From Sutterella megalosphaeroides (GTDB lineage Bacteria; Pseudomonadota; Gammaproteobacteria; Burkholderiales; Burkholderiaceae_F), in the NCBI RefSeq assembly GCF_003609995.1, contig NZ_AP018786.1, forward strand, positions 2,056,001-2,120,000: DNA of 64,000 nt, read 5' to 3'. The notes below the pieces were generated by a model. It worked only from the letters and a program-made list of their open reading frames with translations. It searched no databases and had not been told where the DNA came from. The position numbers and the translations under genes were made by a program. The first letter of the stretch is position 1. Every line of letters starts with the position of its first letter. This document shows positions 45,383 to 53,973 of this stretch, one piece after another.

Positions 45383-46669
45383 TCAGTTGCCGCCGTTGTG
45401 GCGCACGAGAAGGTTGCGGTAGATCGCGAAGATCGTTTCGAGGCGCTTTTCCTCGAAGTCGAAAGCCGCCTGGTGGTGACCGGCGTCAAGTTTCGAGCCC
45501 ACGACGATGTAGGCGCCTTCGCCGCCCTTTTTCTGCACGCGCTTGATGAGCACCGTCGCGTCGTCCGAGCCGTTGAAGTTCATCGTTTCGACGACCTTTT
45601 CGACGTAGGGGGCCTTGGCGGCCGCTTCCGCCGCGAAGTCGCGCGCCTGAGCGTCGGGCACGAAGTCGACCGCTTCGCCCATCACTTCGTGCGTGACGGT
45701 GCAGCCGTACATGGCCGCCGCGCCTTCGACGCGGGCAAGAGCTTCCTCAAACATCGTCGTATTGATCTTTTCGTTTTCGCCGCGCACTTCGACCTGCATT
45801 TCGGCAGTCGACGCAATCACGTTGCGGCCTTCGCCCGCGCGGAGGTAGCCGACGTTGACGCGCGTCATGCCTTCGCCGTGGCGGGGAAGCGCCATCAACG
45901 CAAGCGCCGCAGTGGAGGCGGCCATCAGGGCGTTGCGGCCCACTTCGGGCTGCATGCCGGCATGCGACGGCGTCCCTTGGAATCGGAAGTCCACCTTCGT
46001 CGTGCAGAGGAACTTTTCGGGAGCGACGACCACTTCGCCGCCCGGGATGTCGCAGCCCACGTGCATGCAGTAGAGGAAGTCGACGTCGTCGACGATGCCG
46101 CTTTCGGCCATCGGACGCGCGCCGCGCACGCCTTCTTCGGCGGGCTGGAAGAGAAGCTTCACGGTGCCCGAGAGGTTGTCGCGGTTGGCGGCGAGCCAGT
46201 CGGCGAGCGCCATGCCGACCGCCTGGTGGCCGTCGTGACCGCAGGCGTGCATGTAGCCGGGGTTCTGCGAGGCGAACCCTTCGCGGTTCGGGGTGTGTTC
46301 GGGGGCGGCGGTTTCCGTGACGGGGACGCAGTCAAGCTCGAATCGGAGCGCCACGACCGGACCCGGACGGCCCGTTTCGAGAATGCCCGCAATGCCCGTC
46401 ACGCCGTCGAGGCGCTTGAGGATTTCTTCCGAGACGCCCTTTTCGCGCGCGGCCTTGAGGCCCGCTTCGATCTGCTTCTTGTTCGCGCCGCGGATAAAGG
46501 CGTCGTTGATCACTTCGCGACCGCACAGGACCTTGAGACCCGCCTTTTCGAGGTGCTCGATCACGCGGGCCGAAGAAACGAACTCGGCCCAACCGGGTTC
46601 GGGCCAGCGGTGAACGTCGCGGCGAAGCGCGCAAATATCCGTAGCGTTGACGGGTTCCTGGAACGACAT
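45383..46669 (-). CDS. abgA: M20-family p-aminobenzoyl-glutamate hydrolase subunit A
   Basis: 428 residues resembling AbgA: MSFQEPVNATDICALRRDVHRWPEPGWAEF at the start, metal-site HACGHDGHQAVGMALADWL and LFQPAEEGVRGARPMAESG, then the dimerisation lobe (GTPSHAGMQPEVGRNALMAA). AbgA with AbgB splits p-aminobenzoyl-glutamate from folate breakdown; alone it may act on other N-acyl amino acids. No AbgB or AbgT is adjacent; a DcuC-type carrier lies upstream. Confidence 0.85.
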   Translation of the reverse strand: MSFQEPVNATDICALRRDVHRWPEPGWAEFVSSARVIEHLEKAGLKVLCGREVINDAFIRGANKKQIEAGLKAAREKGVSEEILKRLDGVTGIAGILETGRPGPVVALRFELDCVPVTETAAPEHTPNREGFASQNPGYMHACGHDGHQAVGMALADWLAANRDNLSGTVKLLFQPAEEGVRGARPMAESGIVDDVDFLYCMHVGCDIPGGEVVVAPEKFLCTTKVDFRFQGTPSHAGMQPEVGRNALMAASTAALALMALPRHGEGMTRVNVGYLRAGEGRNVIASTAEMQVEVRGENEKINTTMFEEALARVEGAAAMYGCTVTHEVMGEAVDFVPDAQARDFAAEAAAKAPYVEKVVETMNFNGSDDATVLIKRVQKKGGEGAYIVVGSKLDAGHHQAAFDFEEKRLETIFAIYRNLLVRHNGGN

Positions 46670-46746
46670 GTAAGCCTCCGATGGGATATGGAGCGACGCA
46701 GAGCGCCGCGGTCAAGTGAGAATACGGGAAAATTCGGTCGGAAAAC

Positions 46747-46776
46747 AAAACCGGGACGCTGGGGTCCCGGTTTTTT
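46747..46776. terminator. Bidirectional terminator between dcuC and abgA
   Basis: AAAACCGGGAC/GGTCCCGGTTTT stem with flanking A- and T-runs; stops dcuC transcription before abgA. Confidence 0.88.
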
Positions 46777-46796
46777 AGGGCTCGGGCGCCCGCGCT

Positions 46797-48161
46797 TTAC
46801 GCGTAACGAACGAGCGAGAAGACGAGTACGGCGACAAAGCCCGAAAGGAGCGGCACGCTCGTACGCTTGACGACCTCAAGGGGGTTCGCCTTCACGGTCG
46901 CCGCCACGATGATCGTCACGGCCGCCACGGGCGAAGCCGCGCGAATGAGGTTCGACGTGCACTGCATCGGGAGCGCCACCATGATGGGATCAACGCCCGC
47001 CTTTTCGGCAATCTGCGGGATAAGCTCGATGAAGCTGTAAAAGACGGCGTTCCCGGAGCCCGAAATGAAGGTGATGAGCGCGGTGATGCCGGAGAAGGCG
47101 AACATGAGACCCGTGCCCGCGTTTTCAACGTCGGAGAGCGAGTGCGAAATCATGTCGATGACGCCGATCGAGGAGAGCCCCGCCACCATGGTCGAGGCGG
47201 CGACGATCAGCACCACGACGCGCGAGAACCCGTCCCCCATGCCGCGGAAAAAGAGGTTCGCGTCCTTGAGGGTCGCCTTGGCGTCGCGCTTGCGGATCAT
47301 TTCCGTTACGAACGCGAGCGCAAACGAGAAGATCGTGATTTCAACGAGACCCACCTTCACGGACTTGAAGGCCGCCCAGAAGAAGATCGTGAGAATGAGG
47401 GGGAGAATCGGGAAGATCGCGTAGTAGGCGGGAGCGTCCGCGGCCTTCGTCGCGAGCTTCGACTCGTCGATTTCGGCCGTCTGGCGACCGGCGTCGCGCT
47501 TGTCCATGTACTTCTGCCAGAAGTAGTGCACGATGCCCATCACGACGATCGCGGGAATCGTGATCGGCGCGTGGTGGTAGAAGACGTAGTCGACGACGTG
47601 TTCGAACCCGAGCACGCGCGCGGCCACCACGTTGTCGCCCCCGAGCGGCGTCGGAACGATCGTGGCGGTCGTGGCGATGACGCCCGCAGCCGTCATCGGA
47701 CTCATCTTCGCCGCGCGAAGGACGGGGTAAAGGGTCGCCATGAGGATGACGGCGAGCGACGAAGCGCTCGGAATGATGATCGAGAGAATCGTGCCGATCC
47801 AGAAGACGAGCGGAACGAGCACGTAGGGCGAACGCACCGCGGCGAGCGGACGCGAGAGCACTTCGATCACTTTGTCGTTCGCGCCGATGTGCGACATGTA
47901 GGCCGCAAAGCCGAAGAGCGTGAGGATGATGAGACCCGCGTTTGAGTACTGCTTCACGAAGAGGTCCTTCACGACCTTGAAGGGGTCGACCCACGCCAGC
48001 CCCGAACTCGCCTTTTCGGCAAGCACCGGATGGCCGAGCGCGAGCGCGGCGAAAAGGAGAACGAGGCCGGTGGCAAAGAGCACCACCTTGGCGTCGTAGT
48101 TCTTCGCAATGGCCCAGCCGGCCACCACGAGAGCCACGAGGGAGAGGATCACTTCCAGCAT
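46797..48161 (-). CDS. dcuC: DcuC-family anaerobic C4-dicarboxylate transporter
   Basis: 454 residues with about 12 spans. It starts MLEVILSLVALVVAGWAIAKNYDAKVVLF and contains LAAVRSPYVLVPLVFWIGTILSIIIPSASSLAV, the P-T-PLGGDN loop and SGSGNAVFYSFIELIPQ, as in DcuC. Related to but distinct from the carrier at 23231. An FNR-like site about 130 bp upstream fits anaerobic induction. Cargo could be succinate, fumarate, aspartate or a small peptide. Confidence 0.88.
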   Translation of the reverse strand: MLEVILSLVALVVAGWAIAKNYDAKVVLFATGLVLLFAALALGHPVLAEKASSGLAWVDPFKVVKDLFVKQYSNAGLIILTLFGFAAYMSHIGANDKVIEVLSRPLAAVRSPYVLVPLVFWIGTILSIIIPSASSLAVILMATLYPVLRAAKMSPMTAAGVIATTATIVPTPLGGDNVVAARVLGFEHVVDYVFYHHAPITIPAIVVMGIVHYFWQKYMDKRDAGRQTAEIDESKLATKAADAPAYYAIFPILPLILTIFFWAAFKSVKVGLVEITIFSFALAFVTEMIRKRDAKATLKDANLFFRGMGDGFSRVVVLIVAASTMVAGLSSIGVIDMISHSLSDVENAGTGLMFAFSGITALITFISGSGNAVFYSFIELIPQIAEKAGVDPIMVALPMQCTSNLIRAASPVAAVTIIVAATVKANPLEVVKRTSVPLLSGFVAVLVFSLVRYA

Positions 48162-48453
48162 GTTTGTCTCATCGGCGGCCCGTAAGGCCGCTCCGTCGTT
48201 GGGAAAACGCGAGATGTTAAAGATTTTCAGGGCTCCGCGCGTCGGGAAACCCCGTAGGTCGTCCTACTTTTTATCTTGATCTGAAGATTTCTTAATTCGA
48301 ATCAAACTGTAACTTTTCCGAAATTTTGCGTCCGCACGATCGGTTTTTCCGTCCATTTGCGGCTTTTTCCTTGTCCCCCAGGCTTTCTCGGGAAATGCCG
48401 TGCGAGGTACCCCGTGGAAAAAAGAAAACTTTCTCTTCACGTGAAATATCTTC
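48162..48453. other. Divergent regulatory region between dcuC and the EamA leader
   Basis: A+T-richer stretch with no gene. It holds a GTAGG/CCTAC hairpin near 48254-48266 and the FNR-like box described separately. Confidence 0.5.
48292..48305 (-). promoter_or_regulatory. FNR-like binding site upstream of dcuC
   Basis: Minus strand TTGATTCGAATTAA matches the FNR consensus TTGAT-N4-ATCAA at nine of ten positions. It lies about 130 bp before the dcuC ATG and would be near -41 if transcription begins around 48257. Confidence 0.5.
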
Positions 48454-48466
48454 ACACGAAGAGAAA
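48430..48466 (+). promoter_or_regulatory. Inverted repeat overlapping the leader promoter (operator candidate)
   Basis: TTTCTCTTC (48430-48438) and GAAGAGAAA (48458-48466) form a perfect 9-bp inverted repeat with a TTCACGTGAA palindrome inside. It overlaps the -35 box, as expected for a repressor operator. Confidence 0.55.
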
Positions 48467-48479
48467 TTTGTGCTATAGT
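48451..48479 (+). promoter_or_regulatory. Promoter of the leader/EamA unit
   Basis: TTCACA at 48451-48456, 17-base spacer, TATAGT at 48474-48479 with an extended -10 TG. The predicted start at about 48486-48487 falls on the ATG of the leader ORF. Confidence 0.75.
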
Positions 48480-48486
48480 TCACCTC

Positions 48487-48564
48487 ATGCAGACGAAAGC
48501 GCACCTCACGGACGTTTTCGTCGCCATCCGTGAAGGGATCGAAGCCTCGAGCAACACCTCTTGA
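48487..48564 (+). CDS. Putative 25-residue leader peptide
   Basis: ATG to TGA gives 25 residues (MQTKAHLTDVFVAIREGIEA then SSNTS). With the predicted start at its ATG it would be a leaderless message. The stop lies in the loop of the following terminator hairpin, and an alternative hairpin (TCACGGA 48506-48512 with TCCGTGA 48527-48533) lies inside it. No run of one amino acid is present, so classical amino-acid attenuation is not obvious. Confidence 0.4.
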   Translation: MQTKAHLTDVFVAIREGIEASSNTS

Positions 48565-48595
48565 GGGAGAGGGTGCGGCTCGAGGCTTTTTATTC
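48543..48595 (+). terminator. Leader terminator before the EamA gene
   Basis: Stem AGCCTCGAGC/GCTCGAGGCT (48543-48552, 48578-48587) with an inner CACCTC/GAGGGTG pairing, followed by TTTTTATT. Placed between promoter and structural gene, it acts as an attenuator or ends a ~105-nt small RNA. A CGCTCGTCGCGACGAGCG palindrome follows at about 48615-48632. Confidence 0.75.
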
Positions 48596-48682
48596 GCCCG
48601 TTGCCCGCACACGCCGCTCGTCGCGACGAGCGCCGCGCCCCGTGATGAGATGGTCAAACCCGCCTTTTCTGGAGATACGCCC

Positions 48683-49636
48683 ATGGCCGATTCCGCGAGT
48701 TCCGTTTCCGAGAGTCTTTCGCCCTCGTTGCAGTCCCTGTCGCAACCGCGCACGCCCTCGGTCTCGCCCGTCGCAGGCGCTCTGCTCGTTGCCGCGGCGG
48801 CCGCGCTCTGGGGTACGGTCGGAACGGCTCAGACCTTCATCGTCGGGGGCCTCGCCCCCGCCTGGGTGGGGGCTCTGCGTCTCATCTTCGCCACGGTCTT
48901 TTTCGGGCTTTTGCTGCTCGTGGCGGGTCGATCGCGCGAAGACGCGACGCACGCCGAGCGCTTTCCCTTCGGGCTCGCGCTCTTTGCGGGGCTCGCGATG
49001 GGCTTTTACAACCTTGCGTTTTTTGCCGGCGTCAAAGCCGCGGGCATTGCCGTCGGTACCGCGGCCGTGATCGGGAGCGCTCCCGTTTGGGCGGGGTTGC
49101 TGGAAACGATCGTCTTCAAAAAGCGTCCACCCCTTCTGTGGTGTGCGGGGACGGTCGTTGCCGTCGCCTCCGGGACGCTTCTCGCGCTCTCGGGAACAAC
49201 CGGCGCGCAGCTCGACCTCGGAGCGCTCGGCCTCTGTCTCCTTGCGGGCTTTATGTACGCCTCCTACACGCTTCTTTCGAAGTCGCTCGTGCGTCGCACG
49301 ACGCCCTTGCGCGCCACAAGCGCGACGTTTCTCTTTGCGATGCTCGTGGCGTTGCCCGCCGCATTTCTCATTTCGGGCACGCCCGACATGGCCCCCGCCG
49401 ACCTGCGGGTGGTCGCCTACCTCGGTCTTGTGACGACGGGGGGCGCGTACCTTCTCTTTACGACGGGTCTGAAAGGCATCCGCGCCTCGACGGGCGTCGC
49501 GCTCTCGCTCGTCGAACCGGTGACCGCTTTTCTTCTCGCCGTTACGGTGGCGGGCGAGGCCGTGACCCTCACGGGCGTTCTCGCGCTGGCGGGCATTCTG
49601 GCGGGGTTGGCAATCGTGCTGAAGGCGGACGCCTGA
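48683..49636 (+). CDS. EamA/DMT-family transporter
   Basis: 317 residues with ten predicted spans in two EamA repeats (AAAAALWGTVGTAQTFIVGGLAP; FMYASYTLLSKSLVRR in the second). Members export or import amino acids and metabolites. ATG 48683 has GGAGA eight bases upstream; the first 25 residues are a Ser/Pro-rich cytoplasmic tail. Expression is likely controlled by the operator and leader terminator upstream. Substrate unknown. Confidence 0.88.
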   Translation: MADSASSVSESLSPSLQSLSQPRTPSVSPVAGALLVAAAAALWGTVGTAQTFIVGGLAPAWVGALRLIFATVFFGLLLLVAGRSREDATHAERFPFGLALFAGLAMGFYNLAFFAGVKAAGIAVGTAAVIGSAPVWAGLLETIVFKKRPPLLWCAGTVVAVASGTLLALSGTTGAQLDLGALGLCLLAGFMYASYTLLSKSLVRRTTPLRATSATFLFAMLVALPAAFLISGTPDMAPADLRVVAYLGLVTTGGAYLLFTTGLKGIRASTGVALSLVEPVTAFLLAVTVAGEAVTLTGVLALAGILAGLAIVLKADA

Positions 49637-49678
49637 GAAACGTCTGAAGCGGGGGCGGGAAGGTTCCTCGCCCGCGGG

Positions 49679-50359
49679 TTACCTTTTGAAGGCGGAGAGG
49701 TCGAACGGAGCCGCTCTCAGAACGATTTCCGCCCGCGCGATGCGACGCACGAGCCGAAGCCGCTTCACGGCGGGCCACCAGGAAAAGAGCAATCGGTCGT
49801 ACGGATTCCAAAGCGCCACCCACCCGAGAACGAGCATCCCTTCGGAAATCGTCGAGGTGACCGTCGGGTAGTCGGGAAAGTCGGCAAGCCACCGCACGAC
49901 TTGGCACCCGAGCATGAAAACGAACCCCCAGAAGCACGCCGTCCCCACGCTTCGCAAGGCCTCGCGGGCTTCTCGAGCCCGCCGCGCGATGCGCTCCTTG
50001 AAATACCGAGCCGTCATCGCCTGAAGGAGCGCTTCGTCGCCCGCGTTCACCGCCTCGGGCGGCAGCAGCAAAACGATCCGCACGGGGTCCGTCTCGGGCA
50101 CGCCCGACACCTCGTCTTCGACGTACTCGACGATGTCTTCGTTCATGTCGACGTACGGAAGCGGCACGGGCACGGTCGTCGCGAACGCGTCCGCCACGTC
50201 CGCGAGAAAGAGCCGTACCTCGCGCACGCCGTCGGGCATGCGCTCGCTCGCGGCGTGCTCGAGCATGTATTCGAGCTTCTCGCGCGTGAGGCCGAGCCGG
50301 TCGTAGACGTCGCAATGCTCGGGAAGTTCCGGGAGTTCGGGATCGGGGGTCGGGCGCAT
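49679..50359 (-). CDS. Membrane protein of unknown function
   Basis: 226 residues. An acidic soluble N-terminal part (about 1-130) is followed by two hydrophobic spans (VGTACFWGFVFMLGCQVV and GMLVLGWVALWNPY) and a basic tail. No family recognised. ATG 50359 has a GAGG eight bases upstream; an in-frame start at 50407 would add 16 residues. It is convergent with the first EamA gene. Confidence 0.65.
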   Translation of the reverse strand: MRPTPDPELPELPEHCDVYDRLGLTREKLEYMLEHAASERMPDGVREVRLFLADVADAFATTVPVPLPYVDMNEDIVEYVEDEVSGVPETDPVRIVLLLPPEAVNAGDEALLQAMTARYFKERIARRAREAREALRSVGTACFWGFVFMLGCQVVRWLADFPDYPTVTSTISEGMLVLGWVALWNPYDRLLFSWWPAVKRLRLVRRIARAEIVLRAAPFDLSAFKR

Positions 50360-50536
50360 CGGGCTGCCTCGGAGGGTCGAAAAAGAATGGAGAACGGGTT
50401 TTTTCATTCATCATACCGCCCGTCAGGTCCCCGATTTTTCATCCTTTTCCCTGTAACTCGGGTGTTTTCCTTAGCTTGACGGGGCCCGAGACGCCCGAAT
50501 CGCAGGCACAATGGCAGAACATCTTCGGAGACACTC

Positions 50537-51499
50537 ATGCTGTTCGAACTGCGCCAATCGCTCCTGCTTCTACTCACCGCCACCATCTGGGGGCTCTCGT
50601 TCGTCGCCCAGTCGGTCGGGATGGACCACGTCGGTCCCTTTACGTTCACCGCGTCCCGCATGGCGCTCGGCACGCTCGTTCTGCTTCCCTGGGTGTTTTT
50701 CGCCCGTCGTCGTCTCGCCCGCAACCGGCCCGACACCTACGCCGAACGCACGACGCCCGCGTACCGCAAGCGGCTCCTTCTCGGGGGTTTCCTTTGCAGC
50801 TTGTGCCTTTTTGCGGGCGAATCGCTCCAGCAGTTCGGGCTCGTTCACGACACCGAGGTCGGCAAAGCGGGCTTCATCACGGCGCTCTACATCGTGATCG
50901 TCCCATTTCTCGGGTTCTTTCTCGGAAAGCGCGTCTCCAAGCTCGTGCTCGTCGCGGTCGTCCTTTCGCTCGTCGGTCTCTGGTACCTGTGCGTTCCGCC
51001 CGAAGGCTTTTCGATCGAGCTCGGGGACTTTTTCATTTTCCTCTGTGCCTTCGTTTTTTCGCTCCACATCCTGGTCATCTCGCACTTCGTCACGCGCGTC
51101 GACGGGGTGGAGCTTGCCGTCACGCAGTTTGCCTTCGGCTCCGTCATCGCCGCGCTGATGATGCTGATTTTCGAAGACCCGACCATCGAGGGTCTCCGGG
51201 GCGCCCTGATTGCGATTCTCTGGGCGGGCATCATGAGCAACGGCCTTGCGTATACCCTCCAGATCGTCGGGCAACGCGGCATGAACGACACCGTCGCCTC
51301 CCTTATCATGAGTCTTGAGAGCGTCGTCTCCGTGCTTGCCGGATGGGCGATTCTCGGCGAAGTACTTTCGGAGCGCGAACTCCTCGGTTGCGTTCTGATG
51401 GCGGGCGCCGTGGTGCTCGCGCAGCTCCCGCAACCGAAGAGCGCCGGGAAGCCGCAAACCGAGTCGCGGCTCGGCTCGGATGCGACGGAGGCCGCCTGA
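50537..51499 (+). CDS. EamA/DMT-family transporter
   Basis: 320 residues, ten predicted spans: LLLLTATIWGLSFVAQSVGMDHVGPFTF opens the first EamA repeat, and HILVISHFVTRVDGVELAVTQFAFGSV the second; ESVVSVLAGWAILGE is the conserved last loop. A second DMT carrier in this neighbourhood but not closely related to the one at 48683. Substrate unknown. Confidence 0.9.
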   Translation: MLFELRQSLLLLLTATIWGLSFVAQSVGMDHVGPFTFTASRMALGTLVLLPWVFFARRRLARNRPDTYAERTTPAYRKRLLLGGFLCSLCLFAGESLQQFGLVHDTEVGKAGFITALYIVIVPFLGFFLGKRVSKLVLVAVVLSLVGLWYLCVPPEGFSIELGDFFIFLCAFVFSLHILVISHFVTRVDGVELAVTQFAFGSVIAALMMLIFEDPTIEGLRGALIAILWAGIMSNGLAYTLQIVGQRGMNDTVASLIMSLESVVSVLAGWAILGEVLSERELLGCVLMAGAVVLAQLPQPKSAGKPQTESRLGSDATEAA

Positions 51500-51568
51500 C
51501 CCGAGCGTTGCCGACGCACCGTTCTCCCGTTCTCCCCTTTCCCCTCAGCCCCTCCGGAGAATACGACC

Positions 51569-51823
51569 ATGTCCGATATCGTCCTGACTCTTTCCGTTCC
51601 CGCCGAAACGCTTGAGCGTGCGCGTGCCGTCTGCGAGCGCGACGGCACCGATCTTGAAACCGAACTCCTTCGTCGCATCGAGCTCATTGCCTCGCGCGAC
51701 CGCGAAGCCCGTTCGATTCTCGTGACGCCCGACGCCGCCGACCGTTTGGCCGAACTCATGCAGGATCCGGCCTCGGGCGGGATCGAGCCCTCGGCCGCGC
51801 AGATGTTGCGTCATCTGAAGTAA
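51569..51823 (+). CDS. Small ribbon-helix-helix-like protein
   Basis: 84 residues. The start MSDIVLTLSVPAETLERARAVCERDGTDLETELLRRIELIA has a beta-strand-helix-helix pattern like RelB/DinJ-type antitoxins. The tail is helical. No toxin gene is adjacent. It ends four bases before the sensor kinase gene, so it probably belongs to that operon and may be a DNA-binding regulator. Assignment is tentative. Confidence 0.6.
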   Translation: MSDIVLTLSVPAETLERARAVCERDGTDLETELLRRIELIASRDREARSILVTPDAADRLAELMQDPASGGIEPSAAQMLRHLK

Positions 51824-51827
51824 GTCG

Positions 51828-53912
51828 ATGCGATTCCGTTCGTACATCGCACTCGCACTGACCGCGACGGCGATCGTGCCCTTTTTCGCTTGGAGCGTGC
51901 TCCAGCGCGGGGACGTCGATCGTCGCATTCTCGAAAGCGATGCCGAGCAGTCCCGCGCCGCGCACGAAGCGGCGCGTCTCGTTGAAGAGCGGCTCGAAAC
52001 GCTCGCGCAGCTCGCGCGCTACGCGGCCCGCTCGGTCGGCGAGGCGGCGCGCGCCGAACCGACGCCCGTTTCGCCCGAAAAGGTCGAACTGTTGCTACGC
52101 GACGTCGTCAAAAGCTTCCCGACGCTCAACAATCTGCACGTCGACCGCCTCGCACCCGAGAGCGCTCGCGTGGCGGCCTTTTATCCCCCGCACGCTTCGG
52201 ACGGCCGCGCTCTTCTCGGCGTCGACCATTCGACCCGATGGCACGTCGCCGCCAAACGCCGGGGGCTGGAGGGAGTCGCCTTTTCCCCCGTTCTCACAAG
52301 CTCCCAAAACCGCGAAGCGCCGCCCATCCTGACCTTTGCGGCGGATGTCCCGGGATCGCCCGAGTTGCTGTTGTCGGGAGCCGTCGAGCTTGAGGCGCTT
52401 TTGCATGAAATCGAAGGCTCGCTTTCCTCGCGCGGGCTTCAGCTCACGGTGCTTACGCCCGAGCGCCAAATCGTCTGGCCCGCTTCGACCGCGCCGCACG
52501 TGCGAACCTGGCCCGAAGTACCCGACGATCGCAGTCTGATCGGCTTGGGCTCGGCGCGACGCTTCGTCACCGTAGCGCACCTCCCCGACTCCGTCTCCGG
52601 CTGGGCCATTGTCGTCTCGAAGCCCGAAAGCCTGCGCTCCGCGGAGCGGCGCCGCATCGAGCGACGTACCGCACTTTTGGCAAGCGCCGTACTGCTTCTC
52701 ACGCTCGTTGCGGGCTGGGCCGCGGGCCGACCGCTGCGTCGGGCGTTCCGACAGTTGGAAGAGGATCTCGACGCACGGGGTTTCGGCACGGACCGCACGA
52801 CCATCCGGCGCGGTCCCGACGAGTTGCGTCACGTGCAACGCGTCTATCGCGAGGTGCGCCGTGCGCTCGACGCGCGAAACGCTCAACTTTCCGCCACCGC
52901 CGAGCAACGCGCGCGCGAACTCGAGGCCGAGGAGCTCCTTTTCCGATCGGTCTTCGACGGAATCGAGCTTCCCTTCCTGCTGCTCGACGCCGACTGGAAG
53001 CCGCACCTCAGAAACCGTGCGGCGACGTCTCTGAACGACCGCGTGGCCGAGCGTCTCGTCGACGAAGCGCGCGCGCACTGGACTACGCCCGATGCCGCCG
53101 ACACGACGACGGTCGACGTGCGCAATGACGACGGCAGGCTCGAAACCTTTGCGCTGCACGTTTTCCCCTTTTCCGCGCGACGCTCGACGCTTGCGGAGGG
53201 CTACGCTCTGCTCGTCGAGTCGGTCACCGATCGAGAAGCTTTGAAGCGCATGAAGGACGACCTTCTCGGGATCGTAGCGCACGAACTCAAGACCCCCGTC
53301 ACCGCATGCCGCCTGCAAGTCGAACGGCTCGAGAGCACGCTCGGGCCCCACGAAGGACTGCGAGCGCTCGATCGCGACCTCGACCATTTGCGACACATCG
53401 TTCACGACTGGCTCTCGGTCGCGCGCATCGACGGGGGCACCTTTACCGTGTACCCGAGCGTCGTTCAGCTCGATCCCCTCCTGCGCAAAGCCCGACGGCT
53501 CGTACGCGCGAGGTACGACTTCGACTTTTCGGTCTCGGTCGACGAGGAGGCGGAGTGCATCTTTGCGGACGCAAGTGCCCTCACCGACGTGTTTGTCAAT
53601 CTCTTTACGAATGCGTGCCGCTACGCGAAACCCGACAAAAAGCCCGTCGTCGCGGTGACGGCACGGCGCGAGGGAAACGACATCGTCATCGACGTGTGCG
53701 ACCGCGGCATCGGCATCGCACCCGAAGACCTGGAGCGTATTTTCGACCGCTTCTATCAGGTCTCTCAAGGAACGCGACGCCGCACGGGCGGCACCGGTCT
53801 GGGGCTCGTGATTTGTCGGGCCGTGTGCACCGCGCACGGCGGCACGCTTGAAGCTTCTTGCGCCGGGGGCGTCACACGCTTTACGCTTCGACTGCCGCAA
53901 CCCTCGCCTTGA
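51828..53912 (+). CDS. Membrane sensor histidine kinase with periplasmic domain
   Basis: 694 residues. TM1 at about 7-25, a periplasmic sensory domain (about 28-280, Cache-like in size), TM2 at 281-300, a HAMP-like linker, a PAS-like segment (about 370-470), HisKA box with His485 in GIVAHELKTPVTA, and ATPase motifs NLFTNACRYA, DRGIGI and GTGLGLVI. It pairs with the OmpR regulator 61 bp downstream. Context suggests it senses a substrate of the flavoprotein reductase encoded further on. Confidence 0.9.
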   Translation: MRFRSYIALALTATAIVPFFAWSVLQRGDVDRRILESDAEQSRAAHEAARLVEERLETLAQLARYAARSVGEAARAEPTPVSPEKVELLLRDVVKSFPTLNNLHVDRLAPESARVAAFYPPHASDGRALLGVDHSTRWHVAAKRRGLEGVAFSPVLTSSQNREAPPILTFAADVPGSPELLLSGAVELEALLHEIEGSLSSRGLQLTVLTPERQIVWPASTAPHVRTWPEVPDDRSLIGLGSARRFVTVAHLPDSVSGWAIVVSKPESLRSAERRRIERRTALLASAVLLLTLVAGWAAGRPLRRAFRQLEEDLDARGFGTDRTTIRRGPDELRHVQRVYREVRRALDARNAQLSATAEQRARELEAEELLFRSVFDGIELPFLLLDADWKPHLRNRAATSLNDRVAERLVDEARAHWTTPDAADTTTVDVRNDDGRLETFALHVFPFSARRSTLAEGYALLVESVTDREALKRMKDDLLGIVAHELKTPVTACRLQVERLESTLGPHEGLRALDRDLDHLRHIVHDWLSVARIDGGTFTVYPSVVQLDPLLRKARRLVRARYDFDFSVSVDEEAECIFADASALTDVFVNLFTNACRYAKPDKKPVVAVTARREGNDIVIDVCDRGIGIAPEDLERIFDRFYQVSQGTRRRTGGTGLGLVICRAVCTAHGGTLEASCAGGVTRFTLRLPQPSP

Positions 53913-53973
53913 CGACCGATCGGGCCGGTTGACGCACTGCTTTCTTACAACGACGGAGGTTCGCGAGGCATTT

